From Candidatus Omnitrophota bacterium (lineage in GTDB: Bacteria > Ratteibacteria > UBA8468 > B48-G9 > JAFGKM01): a stretch of 34,639 nucleotides of DNA. Below the pieces are notes generated by a model. It saw only the letters and a program-made list of their open reading frames with translations, ran no database searches and was not told the DNA's origin. Shown here piece after piece: positions 8,024 through 15,132 of the stretch (its first letter is position 1; each line of letters opens with the position of its first letter). The stretch spans positions 1 to 34,639 of the forward strand of contig JAFGKM010000091.1 of NCBI GenBank assembly GCA_016928555.1. Direction: 5' to 3'. The position numbers and the translations under genes were made by a program.

Positions 8024-10390
8024 GTGAAAAAAGAAAAAATGCTTTTACGCAATGCAAAATGGTTTTTCGGCGAAAAGCCGGACGGCTGTCTGCAGTGGGC
8101 AGCCGAAGAAACATCGCGGCTTGTAAAAAAGTTAACCGGAGGTTGTGCGAATGTTGATGATTCAGAGGGTAGGGAATTCCGGATTATCGTGGGTTCACCC
8201 AGGCATAACTCTTCAGTAAAAGCCATGAACTTCCCTGAATTGGGGGAGAGTTCTGTTTTCGGCAGTGACGGCTATATCATACGCTCTGCCGACACAGATG
8301 GCCTGCCGGCCCTCTATATCGCCGGACAAAACGACCGGGCCGCAATGTACGGGCTTTTTGCTTTTTTTGAAATGCTCGGCTGCAAGTTTCTCTTAAGTCG
8401 GGACATAGTGCCTGACGTCAACCCTGAACTGGTCATTATTCCTGTAGATATTGCCGATGAAAGCAGAAATTTATGGCGTGCTTTTTTTCTTGGATTTTGT
8501 TTTGTCGGGAACTCCATAATGTCACTTAAAGAGTATGAACAGCTCTTCAGGCAGATGGCCAAGATGCGGATGAACCGCGTTATTTACTATCTCTTTGAAA
8601 ACGAACCGTTTATGGATTATTCATATTCCGGCGAACGCAAGGTGGTTGGAGATGTTACCCACGTTGATTCGGCCTGCATGTCTCTCGGGCGCCAGGATGC
8701 CGGGACATACAGTGTATCGGATATCATAGCCGGCCGCGAAAAATTTGACAGGGAGTTTGTGTCGCCGCTGGAATTTCAGCAGGCGCGGACTTCCTCCGAG
8801 ATTCTTGATACCGGCCGCGCGTTTATGCAGGAACTGATAAGTCTGGCTTCGCGGTGCGGTATAAGCACATGGATTTCATTTGATTCCACGTTTGTATCCC
8901 TGAACATGGCCAAGTATACGCGGCGCATGGCAAGACCTCATGAACTTTACTGCACCCTGACGAGTTTTACGGACCGGGTCGTGGATAAAATCAACCGCAA
9001 CAGGATTGAGACCATCGTGAAAAATTATCCGGACATAGAAGGGATATTTTTCCAGATTACAGAAGGCGCTTACGAAGATCCTTACCCGGACAGCCAGGAA
9101 ATTGTCAACCGCCTGTGGCCCGAATATCGGGAAGCTTACGAACTCCTGAAAAAACACTGGGGCAAGTGGTGGAAAGGGGAAGAGAAGCAGAGGACGTATA
9201 TGCGAAGCGATATTTGCTTTGTGGAAAGAATGAAAAAAAGCATAGATGCGGCCCGCGAGGTAAAACCTGACTTGCGATTGGGAGTGCTTACCGTGTGCAA
9301 GGCATATCTGCTGACATATCTGGATAAAATATTGCCGAAAGATATGCCGTTTGTGGATATTGAATCGCAGTCGCTGTGGACGGTGGATGGCGCTCCTCTG
9401 CACCTTTTTCAAAGGATGAAAGGGCGCGAATGCATTCCCGTTGCCCGGGCGTATGACGACGGTTCGCTTGCGGGCATGCAGTTTAACCTTAACCTTTATC
9501 AGCGCGACGGATTCCTTGCCTCGCGCAAGAAAAACGGAACCGCCGGGTTGTGTATCCAGGTTACGCATGTTGCCGGCAACGACCATAACGTCAGATTCCT
9601 GGCAGAGGGCGTGTGGAAAGAAAATTTGTCCCCTGAATCCTTTTACAGGGATTACGCAACGGCGGTCTTTGGCAGTGATTCGGCGGAATCCGCGATGGAG
9701 GCGTTTGATATTCTTGAAGAGAATGAAGTAGCTTTAGGAGGCAGGGGGTTGAAGAACATGCCTTACAGTTTAAATCCTCCGGAGGTAAGCATGGTTCGCG
9801 CTGCGCGGAACCATCCGACGCCGTTCTTTTCTTCACCATGGGGGGAAGCATCGGTCCGCCTGCTTGAAGAGAGAGCAGAGAAGTTTATGCAGTCTATCGG
9901 CCGGCTTGATAAAGCCCTTGCCTGGTTTGATATAGCTATGAAAACATGCAGAGCAGAGGGGAAAAAGGAACTTGGATATCTGATTGGCAAGACACGGGCC
10001 TATCGCTGTCATCTGTTGACACTGTGTATTCTTAAAGATGCATATGCTCTCTATGTCAAAGCTTTTGCCGGGAATGATGGAAAGAAATATGCGGTTCAGC
10101 GTGAAATCCTGCACAAAGCCCTGCTGGAAATTGTCAAAGCCGAGGATAATGCCATGGAATCGGCAAGAGAGTTTGCCGATTCTGTAAATCATCCGACGGA
10201 TCTTGCGGCGGTGTGGATGATGAATCATGTTATAATTGCCTGCCAGGTATTCCGGCAGTTTACAAGTAATGTCTTAGCTTACCATGAAGGCAGGGAATAC
10301 TGGAGCAAGGTGGATTGGGATTCACTGTATGATACGAGTCCTTTTCCAACCTATCAAATAGAGGGGCAGGATACGCTCGTGTTGGGTTAA
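8024..10390 (+). CDS. GH67/DUF4838-like alpha-glucuronidase-related protein
   Basis: This 788-residue protein has no signal peptide. Residues about 83-130 (DGYIIRS, then ALYIAGQNDRAAMYGLFAFFEMLGCKFL, then the RDIVP end) match the N-terminal domain shared by GH67 alpha-glucuronidases, GH20/GH84-type enzymes and DUF4838 proteins. A barrel-like middle follows (FRQMAKMRMNRVIYYLFENEP; IEGIFFQITEGAYEDPYP), then a helical C-terminus. I cannot assign catalytic residues. The start is a GTG at 8024 after GAGGTAG; ATG 8039 is a possible alternative. It follows the URO-D-like gene by 18 bases, so a shared transcript is likely. An intracellular enzyme acting on imported uronate or aminosugar oligomers would fit, but activity is inferred from fold resemblance only. 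The 75 bases after the stop contain a very small AACTG/CAGTT hairpin and no convincing terminator. Confidence 0.6.
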   Translation: MKKEKMLLRNAKWFFGEKPDGCLQWAAEETSRLVKKLTGGCANVDDSEGREFRIIVGSPRHNSSVKAMNFPELGESSVFGSDGYIIRSADTDGLPALYIAGQNDRAAMYGLFAFFEMLGCKFLLSRDIVPDVNPELVIIPVDIADESRNLWRAFFLGFCFVGNSIMSLKEYEQLFRQMAKMRMNRVIYYLFENEPFMDYSYSGERKVVGDVTHVDSACMSLGRQDAGTYSVSDIIAGREKFDREFVSPLEFQQARTSSEILDTGRAFMQELISLASRCGISTWISFDSTFVSLNMAKYTRRMARPHELYCTLTSFTDRVVDKINRNRIETIVKNYPDIEGIFFQITEGAYEDPYPDSQEIVNRLWPEYREAYELLKKHWGKWWKGEEKQRTYMRSDICFVERMKKSIDAAREVKPDLRLGVLTVCKAYLLTYLDKILPKDMPFVDIESQSLWTVDGAPLHLFQRMKGRECIPVARAYDDGSLAGMQFNLNLYQRDGFLASRKKNGTAGLCIQVTHVAGNDHNVRFLAEGVWKENLSPESFYRDYATAVFGSDSAESAMEAFDILEENEVALGGRGLKNMPYSLNPPEVSMVRAARNHPTPFFSSPWGEASVRLLEERAEKFMQSIGRLDKALAWFDIAMKTCRAEGKKELGYLIGKTRAYRCHLLTLCILKDAYALYVKAFAGNDGKKYAVQREILHKALLEIVKAEDNAMESAREFADSVNHPTDLAAVWMMNHVIIACQVFRQFTSNVLAYHEGREYWSKVDWDSLYDTSPFPTYQIEGQDTLVLG

Positions 10391-10465
10391 TCAGCTGTTT
10401 GACATTTCCCCTGAAAACTGCGCCAGTTATAATTAGAGTGTAGCCGAAGTAAAAAGGGCAGGTTG

Positions 10466-10834
10466 TCACTGGGTTTTGTCCACGGCGGAGAGGATTTTTT
10501 TATAGGTCGCTTCGCTGATGACATGCTCAATCCTGCAGGCGTCGTTTTTTGCGGCTTCTGCAGGAACCTTCAGGACATCCCTTAAAAATTTTACTATTAC
10601 GCGGTGTTTTTTATGTATTTTCTCCGCCGCTGTTTTTCCTTTTTTTGTAAGTTCCACATAACTGTACTTTTCATGGGCGACGTAGCCGTTGTCCGCAAGT
10701 ATGTTTATGGCCGAGACAACGGAGGGATTTTTAACGTTGAGAAGTTTTCCTATATCCCTTATCCTTGCATTTCCGTGTTCCTTTTCAAGCATGGTTATGG
10801 CTTCAAGATAATCTTCAAGACTTTGTGTCAGCAT
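10466..10834 (-). CDS. DtxR-family metal-dependent repressor
   Basis: This is a 122-residue two-domain DtxR/MntR-type repressor without the C-terminal SH3 domain. An N-terminal winged helix (about 1-70) is followed by a dimerisation and metal domain. Visible ligand positions are Asp8, Glu11, His77, Cys100, Glu103 and His104. Asp8 is as in MntR, whereas the Cys in DACRIEH is as in DtxR/IdeR, so metal choice (Fe or Mn) cannot be settled by sequence. The frame is open to 10885, but ATG 10834 sits after AGGAGGGTGCC and aligns with the family start. It lies 10 bases after feoB and is probably its last operon member, repressing feoA from the box at 13112-13130. Its 3' part contains the right copy of the 47-bp direct repeat. 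Confidence 0.88.
   Translation of the reverse strand: MLTQSLEDYLEAITMLEKEHGNARIRDIGKLLNVKNPSVVSAINILADNGYVAHEKYSYVELTKKGKTAAEKIHKKHRVIVKFLRDVLKVPAEAAKNDACRIEHVISEATYKKILSAVDKTQ
10509..10555. repeat. Right copy of the 47-bp direct repeat inside the dtxR-family gene
   Basis: This segment matches window bases 1-47 in the same orientation with one mismatch. It encodes the AAKNDACRIEHVISEA metal motif of the DtxR-family protein. The two copies enclose the whole glycan locus, 10,508 bases from repeat start to repeat start. Confidence 0.85.
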
Positions 10835-10844
10835 TGGCACCCTC

Positions 10845-12833
10845 CTAAAAAAACCTGAATATCTGGTAAAATAATACTGCCGCAACCCATCCGATGAACA
10901 GCGACCATGCCGTCGCGAATGCCGCCCATTTCGCCCCGGCCTCCTGTTTTATCACTGCAACCGTTGCAAGGCACGGAATGTAAAGAAGGGTCATAAGCAT
11001 GAAAGCATAGGCGGAAACCGGAGTGAAAAGTTGGGACAGCGATGCCGCAAGCGGCTCACTCCCTCCCATTACCGTCCCTAACGTCCCCACGACGAGTTCT
11101 TTTGCCACAAGCCCGAATAATAGCGCCACGCCGGCCTGCCAGAAGCCGAATCCGGCGGGTTTCAACAGCGGCGACAGCATCCTGCCTATAATGCCGGTGA
11201 AACTGTTCTCGCTCGCGTACTCTGCGGAAAGGGGAAAATAACTCAAGAGCCATACCAGCACAACGCCCGCGAATATCATTGAACCGGCTTTCCTCAAAAA
11301 CAGGTAAGAGCGCTCCCATGCAGAGATTAACATTCCTTTTATGTCGGGCGCATGGTACGGCGGCAGTTCCATTATGATGGGTATTGTCTCTTCCCGGAAA
11401 AACGCCGATTTGAACAGTTTGGCCGTCAGCAGGCCCATTAACAGTCCGATGATGTAAAGCGAAAAAAGCACCGTCCCCTGGTATTTTTTAAAAAATATTC
11501 CGGTAAACAGCAGGTAAACCGGAAGGCGCGCGGAACAGCTCATGAAAGGAAGCGCCATTATGGTGATTATCCTGTCTTTCTTTGTTTCAAGCGTCCTTGT
11601 CGCCATGATTGCCGGGACGTTGCATCCGAAACCGAGTATCATCGGTATGGCGCTTTTGCCGTGTAAACCTATCTTATGCATCAGCCTGTCGGTGACAAAT
11701 GCCGCCCTCGCCATGTATCCCGAGTCTTCAAGGGCTGCAAAGATGAAAAACAGAAGGAAGATGTTGGGCAGGAATACCAGCACCGAGCCTACGCCCGTTA
11801 TGATGCCCTCTCCCACCAGAGACGCGCTCCATTCCGGCAGATGGAGGAAATGAAGGAGGTTTATGGCATTTGCGGCGAGAAAAGAAAAGAACCTGCCGAG
11901 CAGTTCGGTAAACGGGCCTCCCCAGTTAAAAACAATGCTGAACGTCAGCCATATGAAGAACAAAAAGATGATTCCTCCGAAAAAACTGTGGGTGAAAATC
12001 CTGTCCAGCCGGCTGGTAAGTTCAATTTTCTCTTCAATGAGGTCTTTTCTGGAAGAACATTCCCTGGTGACTCCGTGTATGAAGCCGTATCTTCTGTCCA
12101 TGAGGCAGTCTTCAATCTCGGGGAAACGCTTATCCGCCGCCTCCAGTATCTCTTTGATTTTACCGTAAAAGTCCGTACTGCTTACCCTGTTTATAAAATC
12201 AGTGTCTTTTTCCAGCAGCCGTATTGCAAAAAATCTGGAAGGGTAGGGGGAAGAAAAGTCCTTTACCAGATTTTCAAGAGACGCTATTATCTCCTCCAGT
12301 TCAACCCCGTAATTTATCCTTGATGTTTTTGGGTTTTCTTCCCGCACTGTTTCGTAAACAACTTCCTTCAGTCCGTCTATTCCCTCCTTTCTGCTGGCGA
12401 CTGTTTTGACAAATCGCGCAGGTATGATTTTTTCAAAATTTTCGGTATCTACTGTGATTCCTTTTTCTTCGGCGATGTCGTACATGTTGAGGTCTATGAC
12501 GACCTTCTGCTCCAGTTCAAGAAGAAGCGTTACGAGATAAAGGTTTCTTTCCAGATTTGATGAATCTACGATTGTAACAACGGCATCGGCTTTTTGCTTG
12601 ACAAGTATATCCCTTGCAATCTTTTCGTCCTCCGAAAAAGATGTCAGGGAGTATGTGCCGGGCAGGTCTATGACTCTGAAACGGATATCCCTGTAAGTAA
12701 AATACCCTTCCTTGACTTCAACGGTCACTCCGGGCCAGTTTCCCGTTTTCTGGCGAAGTCCCGTGAGAGCGTTGAATACGGTGGTTTTGCCCGTGTTGGG
12801 ATTGCCTGCGAGAATGATAACCTTTTCTTCCAT
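10845..12833 (-). CDS. feoB: Ferrous iron transporter FeoB
   Basis: FeoB is an inner-membrane Fe(II) importer with a cytosolic G domain. At the N-terminus the G1 motif GNPNTGKTT (residues 10-18), the G3 motif DLPGTYS and the G4 motif NMYD are all present, followed by the helical regulatory domain to about residue 265. The rest is polytopic membrane protein with the two gate regions (GFGCNVPAIMATRTL and the VAKELVVGTLG segment). At 662 residues it is on the short side for the family, but both halves are complete. It is preceded by feoA (13-base gap) and followed by the DtxR-family gene. The operon order feoA-feoB-dtxR supports iron control by the box upstream of feoA. Confidence 0.97.
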   Translation of the reverse strand: MEEKVIILAGNPNTGKTTVFNALTGLRQKTGNWPGVTVEVKEGYFTYRDIRFRVIDLPGTYSLTSFSEDEKIARDILVKQKADAVVTIVDSSNLERNLYLVTLLLELEQKVVIDLNMYDIAEEKGITVDTENFEKIIPARFVKTVASRKEGIDGLKEVVYETVREENPKTSRINYGVELEEIIASLENLVKDFSSPYPSRFFAIRLLEKDTDFINRVSSTDFYGKIKEILEAADKRFPEIEDCLMDRRYGFIHGVTRECSSRKDLIEEKIELTSRLDRIFTHSFFGGIIFLFFIWLTFSIVFNWGGPFTELLGRFFSFLAANAINLLHFLHLPEWSASLVGEGIITGVGSVLVFLPNIFLLFFIFAALEDSGYMARAAFVTDRLMHKIGLHGKSAIPMILGFGCNVPAIMATRTLETKKDRIITIMALPFMSCSARLPVYLLFTGIFFKKYQGTVLFSLYIIGLLMGLLTAKLFKSAFFREETIPIIMELPPYHAPDIKGMLISAWERSYLFLRKAGSMIFAGVVLVWLLSYFPLSAEYASENSFTGIIGRMLSPLLKPAGFGFWQAGVALLFGLVAKELVVGTLGTVMGGSEPLAASLSQLFTPVSAYAFMLMTLLYIPCLATVAVIKQEAGAKWAAFATAWSLFIGWVAAVLFYQIFRFF

Positions 12834-12846
12834 ATCTTATCACCGG

Positions 12847-13089
12847 TCAGAACTCTTTCCCTTTTTCTGGACTTTTCACCACCATTATATTCACCGCCAT
12901 TCCCTGACCCACTCCTATTCTTGAACCGTATTTTTTAAATATGACGGGACCGGGCGCCGGCTTTGTTATCTCTATCTCGTCCCCGGTAAAAACACCTAGG
13001 ATGGTAAGGCGTCTTTTTGCGCCCGGGCATGCGGAATTTATACTTACAATCTTATATTTACCCGTACCTGCTCTGGTAAGCGGCAGCAT
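12847..13089 (-). CDS. feoA: FeoA, SH3-like partner of FeoB
   Basis: This is an 80-residue FeoA-type protein: one SH3-like beta barrel with the typical PGAKRRLTILGVFTGDEIEI and the ending GQGMAVNIMVV. It is cytoplasmic and thought to support FeoB function through its G domain. GGGGTG lies a few bases before ATG 13089. It is the first gene of the feo operon, with promoter and metal-repressor box immediately upstream. Confidence 0.93.
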   Translation of the reverse strand: MLPLTRAGTGKYKIVSINSACPGAKRRLTILGVFTGDEIEITKPAPGPVIFKKYGSRIGVGQGMAVNIMVVKSPEKGKEF

Positions 13090-13111
13090 TTTTCACCCCG
13101 CAGAAATTGGA

Positions 13112-13130
13112 TTAAGTTAGTTTAAGCTAA
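13112..13130 (-). promoter_or_regulatory. DtxR/IdeR-type iron box upstream of feoA
   Basis: TTAAGTTAGTTTAAGCTAA matches the DtxR/IdeR consensus TTAGGTTAGGCTAACCTAA at 15 of 19 positions and is an imperfect dyad. It sits between the feoA promoter and the feoA start, just downstream of the expected transcription start near 13142, where a bound repressor would block elongation or clearance. The DtxR-family gene closing the operon is the obvious candidate ligand-binding partner. Confidence 0.6.
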
Positions 13131-13148
13131 TAAAGTTAGTCAGGACTT

Positions 13149-13177
13149 ATTCTACTTCTTTTCCCCCCTCCTGTCAA
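13149..13177 (-). promoter_or_regulatory. Sigma70 promoter of the feoAB-dtxR operon
   Basis: On the minus strand TTGACA (13177-13172), a 17-base spacer and TAGAAT (13154-13149) form a near-consensus promoter. The start would fall near 13142, about 53 bases before the feoA ATG. The rest of the 147-base gap to 13237 contains no recognised gene or terminator. Confidence 0.65.
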
Positions 13178-13236
13178 CACAAGCTTAAATTTGATATTAA
13201 GGTGCAATTAAATGATTTCATAATTCCAAAGACAGG

Positions 13237-13449
13237 TTATTTGGGGAGGAGTTGTTCCGCCTCGTCCTTCCTTTCGGCAGGAACGAGTATCTTTATCTGG
13301 CCGAGTCCGTCAAGCGTCATGCCGTACGCCTTTCCTATGGCTTCCTGTTGTATAAATACAGGAATGCCTTCGGATTCCAGCAACCCCTTTATGATAAACG
13401 CTTCAGCGGGGGTTTTGGGATAGCTTACTGCAACCCATTTTTCATCCAT
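13237..13449 (-). CDS. DUF2007-type small protein
   Basis: This 70-residue protein matches the DUF2007 'putative signal transducing protein' pattern: an initial VAVSYPKTPAEAFIIKGLLESEGIPVFI stretch, then a short loop and a final IKILVPAERKDEAEQLL helix, as in a ferredoxin-like beta-alpha-beta fold. Molecular function is unknown. Its start overlaps the leuB stop, so it is co-transcribed with the leucine genes, but family members are not known leucine enzymes. Confidence 0.75.
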   Translation of the reverse strand: MDEKWVAVSYPKTPAEAFIIKGLLESEGIPVFIQQEAIGKAYGMTLDGLGQIKILVPAERKDEAEQLLPK

Positions 13450-14525
13450 TAGCCTTCTTTCACGAATTTTGCCAGCAGGTCTCCCACTTCGCTTGTCCCC
13501 ATGCCCATCTTGCCGGCCTCAAGGCTCTTTATGAATCCTTCGCCCGTGGCTTTTATCACGGCTTTCTCTATCGCCGCCGCCGCTTTTCCCTCTCCGAGGG
13601 TTTCAAGCATCATTCCCCCGGCGGAGATGGTTGCTATGGGGCAGGCGATGTTTTTCCCCGTATATTTCGGGGCGGAGCCGTGTATGGGTTCAAACATGCT
13701 TACGCCTTCGGGATTTATATTGCCTCCCGCCGCTATGCCCAGGCCGCCCTGCGTCATGGCCGCAAGGTCGGTGATGATATCCCCGAACATGTTGTTAGTT
13801 ACCAGCACGTCAAACCATTCGGGGTTCTTTACCATCCACATGCAGGTGGCGTCAACAAAAGCAAAATCAAGCTTTATATTCGGGAATTCGCCGCTGAGCT
13901 CCCTTGCCGTCCTTCTCCACAAATCCCCAGAGTGAGTCAGGACGTTGGCTTTATCCACGACGGTAAGCGTCTTCCTTTTATTTCTCTTGGCAGCGTATTT
14001 GAAGGCGTATCTTATGCATCTTTCAACGCCCTTTCGCGTATTTACGTCCAGCTGGGTGGCTATCTCGTCCTTGGTCCCCTTTTTAACGCTTCCGCCTATG
14101 CCGCTGTAAGCCCCTTCGGTGTTTTCTCTTACCACGACATAGTCAATATGCTCCGGGCCCTTATCTTTTAAAGGATGCCACACTCCCGGGTAGAGCTTTA
14201 CCGGACGCAGGTTTATATACTGGTCAAGCTCAAACCTTATGCGCAGGAGGATTTCTTTTTCAAGTATCCCGGGTGCGACATCCGGATGTCCTACCGCTCC
14301 CAGGTATATGGAGTCAAGCTTCCTGAACTCGGTTATTGCGGAATCAGGCAGAGTCTCGCCCGTTTTAAGATACCTGTCCCCGCCGAAGTCGTAATCGACC
14401 GTTTCAAGCGAAAATCCGAATTTCTCGGACGCCGCACGCACGACCTTCATTCCGGCGCTGATTATTTCAGCCCCAATCCCGTCGCCCGGGATTACTCCGA
14501 TTTTATATGTTTTTCCTGCACCCAT
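13449..14525 (-). CDS. leuB: 3-isopropylmalate dehydrogenase
   Basis: LeuB oxidises and decarboxylates 3-isopropylmalate to 4-methyl-2-oxopentanoate with NAD, the third committed step of leucine synthesis. The protein of 358 residues has the GDGIG N-terminus, the substrate segment RFELDQYINLRPVKLYPG and the metal/NAD region TNNMFGDIITDLAAMTQGGLG. The Asp-Gln-Tyr version of the substrate loop also occurs in tartrate/malate-type relatives, but the leuACD context supports leucine synthesis. ATG 14525 has GGAGGG eight bases upstream and lies inside the end of leuD (34-base overlap), indicating translational coupling. Confidence 0.93.
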   Translation of the reverse strand: MGAGKTYKIGVIPGDGIGAEIISAGMKVVRAASEKFGFSLETVDYDFGGDRYLKTGETLPDSAITEFRKLDSIYLGAVGHPDVAPGILEKEILLRIRFELDQYINLRPVKLYPGVWHPLKDKGPEHIDYVVVRENTEGAYSGIGGSVKKGTKDEIATQLDVNTRKGVERCIRYAFKYAAKRNKRKTLTVVDKANVLTHSGDLWRRTARELSGEFPNIKLDFAFVDATCMWMVKNPEWFDVLVTNNMFGDIITDLAAMTQGGLGIAAGGNINPEGVSMFEPIHGSAPKYTGKNIACPIATISAGGMMLETLGEGKAAAAIEKAVIKATGEGFIKSLEAGKMGMGTSEVGDLLAKFVKEG

Positions 14526-14989
14526 TTCATCAACCCTCCGGTTTTTATTATTCCCTGTAAAAATTCAGGGTATTTTGCAAATTTATACTCTTTTTTGCCG
14601 GTTATGTTTTTTATCACTCCGTTTTCAAAGTCTATGGAAATCTCGTCCCCCTCGTTTATTTCTTCCGCTTCGGGGAGCTCAATTGCCGGCAAGCCGATAT
14701 TGATGCAGTTTCTCAAAAATATCCTCGCAAAGCTTTTTGCGATTACCGCGGAAATGCCGCATCCCTTGATGGAAATCGGCGCATGCTCCCTGCTTGACCC
14801 GCATCCGAAATTCTCGCCCGCAACGATAATATCGCCCTGGTGCACTTTCCCCGGAAAATCCGGCATTATCGTTTCCATGCAGTGGGCGGCGAGTTCTTTG
14901 CCGTCGGTGGTATTAAGATACCGGGCGGCAATGATGTCGTCGGTGTTAATATGGTCTCCGAACTTCCATACGCGTCCGCTTGCTTCCAT
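14492..14989 (-). CDS. leuD: 3-isopropylmalate dehydratase small subunit
   Basis: LeuD pairs with LeuC to isomerise 2-isopropylmalate to 3-isopropylmalate. The 165-residue protein has the small-subunit swivel domain with FGDHINTDDIIAARYL at the start and the GENFGCGSSREHAP motif. The frame is open to 15034, but ATG 14989 follows GCGGAGGCAATATC and matches the usual LeuD start, so I use it. It belongs to the archaeal/short LeuD type (about 165 residues). Its 3' end overlaps leuB. Confidence 0.93.
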   Translation of the reverse strand: MEASGRVWKFGDHINTDDIIAARYLNTTDGKELAAHCMETIMPDFPGKVHQGDIIVAGENFGCGSSREHAPISIKGCGISAVIAKSFARIFLRNCINIGLPAIELPEAEEINEGDEISIDFENGVIKNITGKKEYKFAKYPEFLQGIIKTGGLMKWVQEKHIKSE

Positions 14990-15029
14990 GATATTGCCTC
15001 CGCTGTAAAATTTTTCCTCGTGTTCCATA

Positions 15030-15083
15030 CGCAACCTGAAGAGTTGCGGCTACCGCTTTTTCAACTCCTGCCGGTAGTCGCAA
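15030..15083. repeat. GTAGCCGCA hairpin repeats between leuC and leuD
   Basis: Two nested structures occupy the leuC-leuD gap. CGCAAC-N7-GTTGCG (15030-15048) is a short hairpin. TTGCGGCTACCG (15044-15055) pairs with CGGTAGTCGCAA (15072-15083) with one mismatch. The minus-strand unit GTAGCCGCAA..TCTTCAG..TTGCG recurs in changed form at 22347-22372. This is a dispersed hairpin element, perhaps REP-like; a folded RNA in the leu transcript is also possible. Confidence 0.6.
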
Positions 15084-15132
15084 GTCCCTCCTATGCCAAG
15101 GTTTTGAAGGGCATGCTTTAGCCTGTGCTTTT

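Noticed and set aside
8876-9586. 236-codon minus-strand open frame
   Set aside because: It is antisense to the GH67-like gene and has no motif or start signal.
10401-10435. TTGACA and TATAAT after the GH67-like gene
   Set aside because: The spacer is 23 bases, too long for a sigma70 promoter, and no plus-strand gene follows.
14175-15008. 277-codon plus-strand open frame
   Set aside because: It is antisense to leuB and leuD, which are certain.
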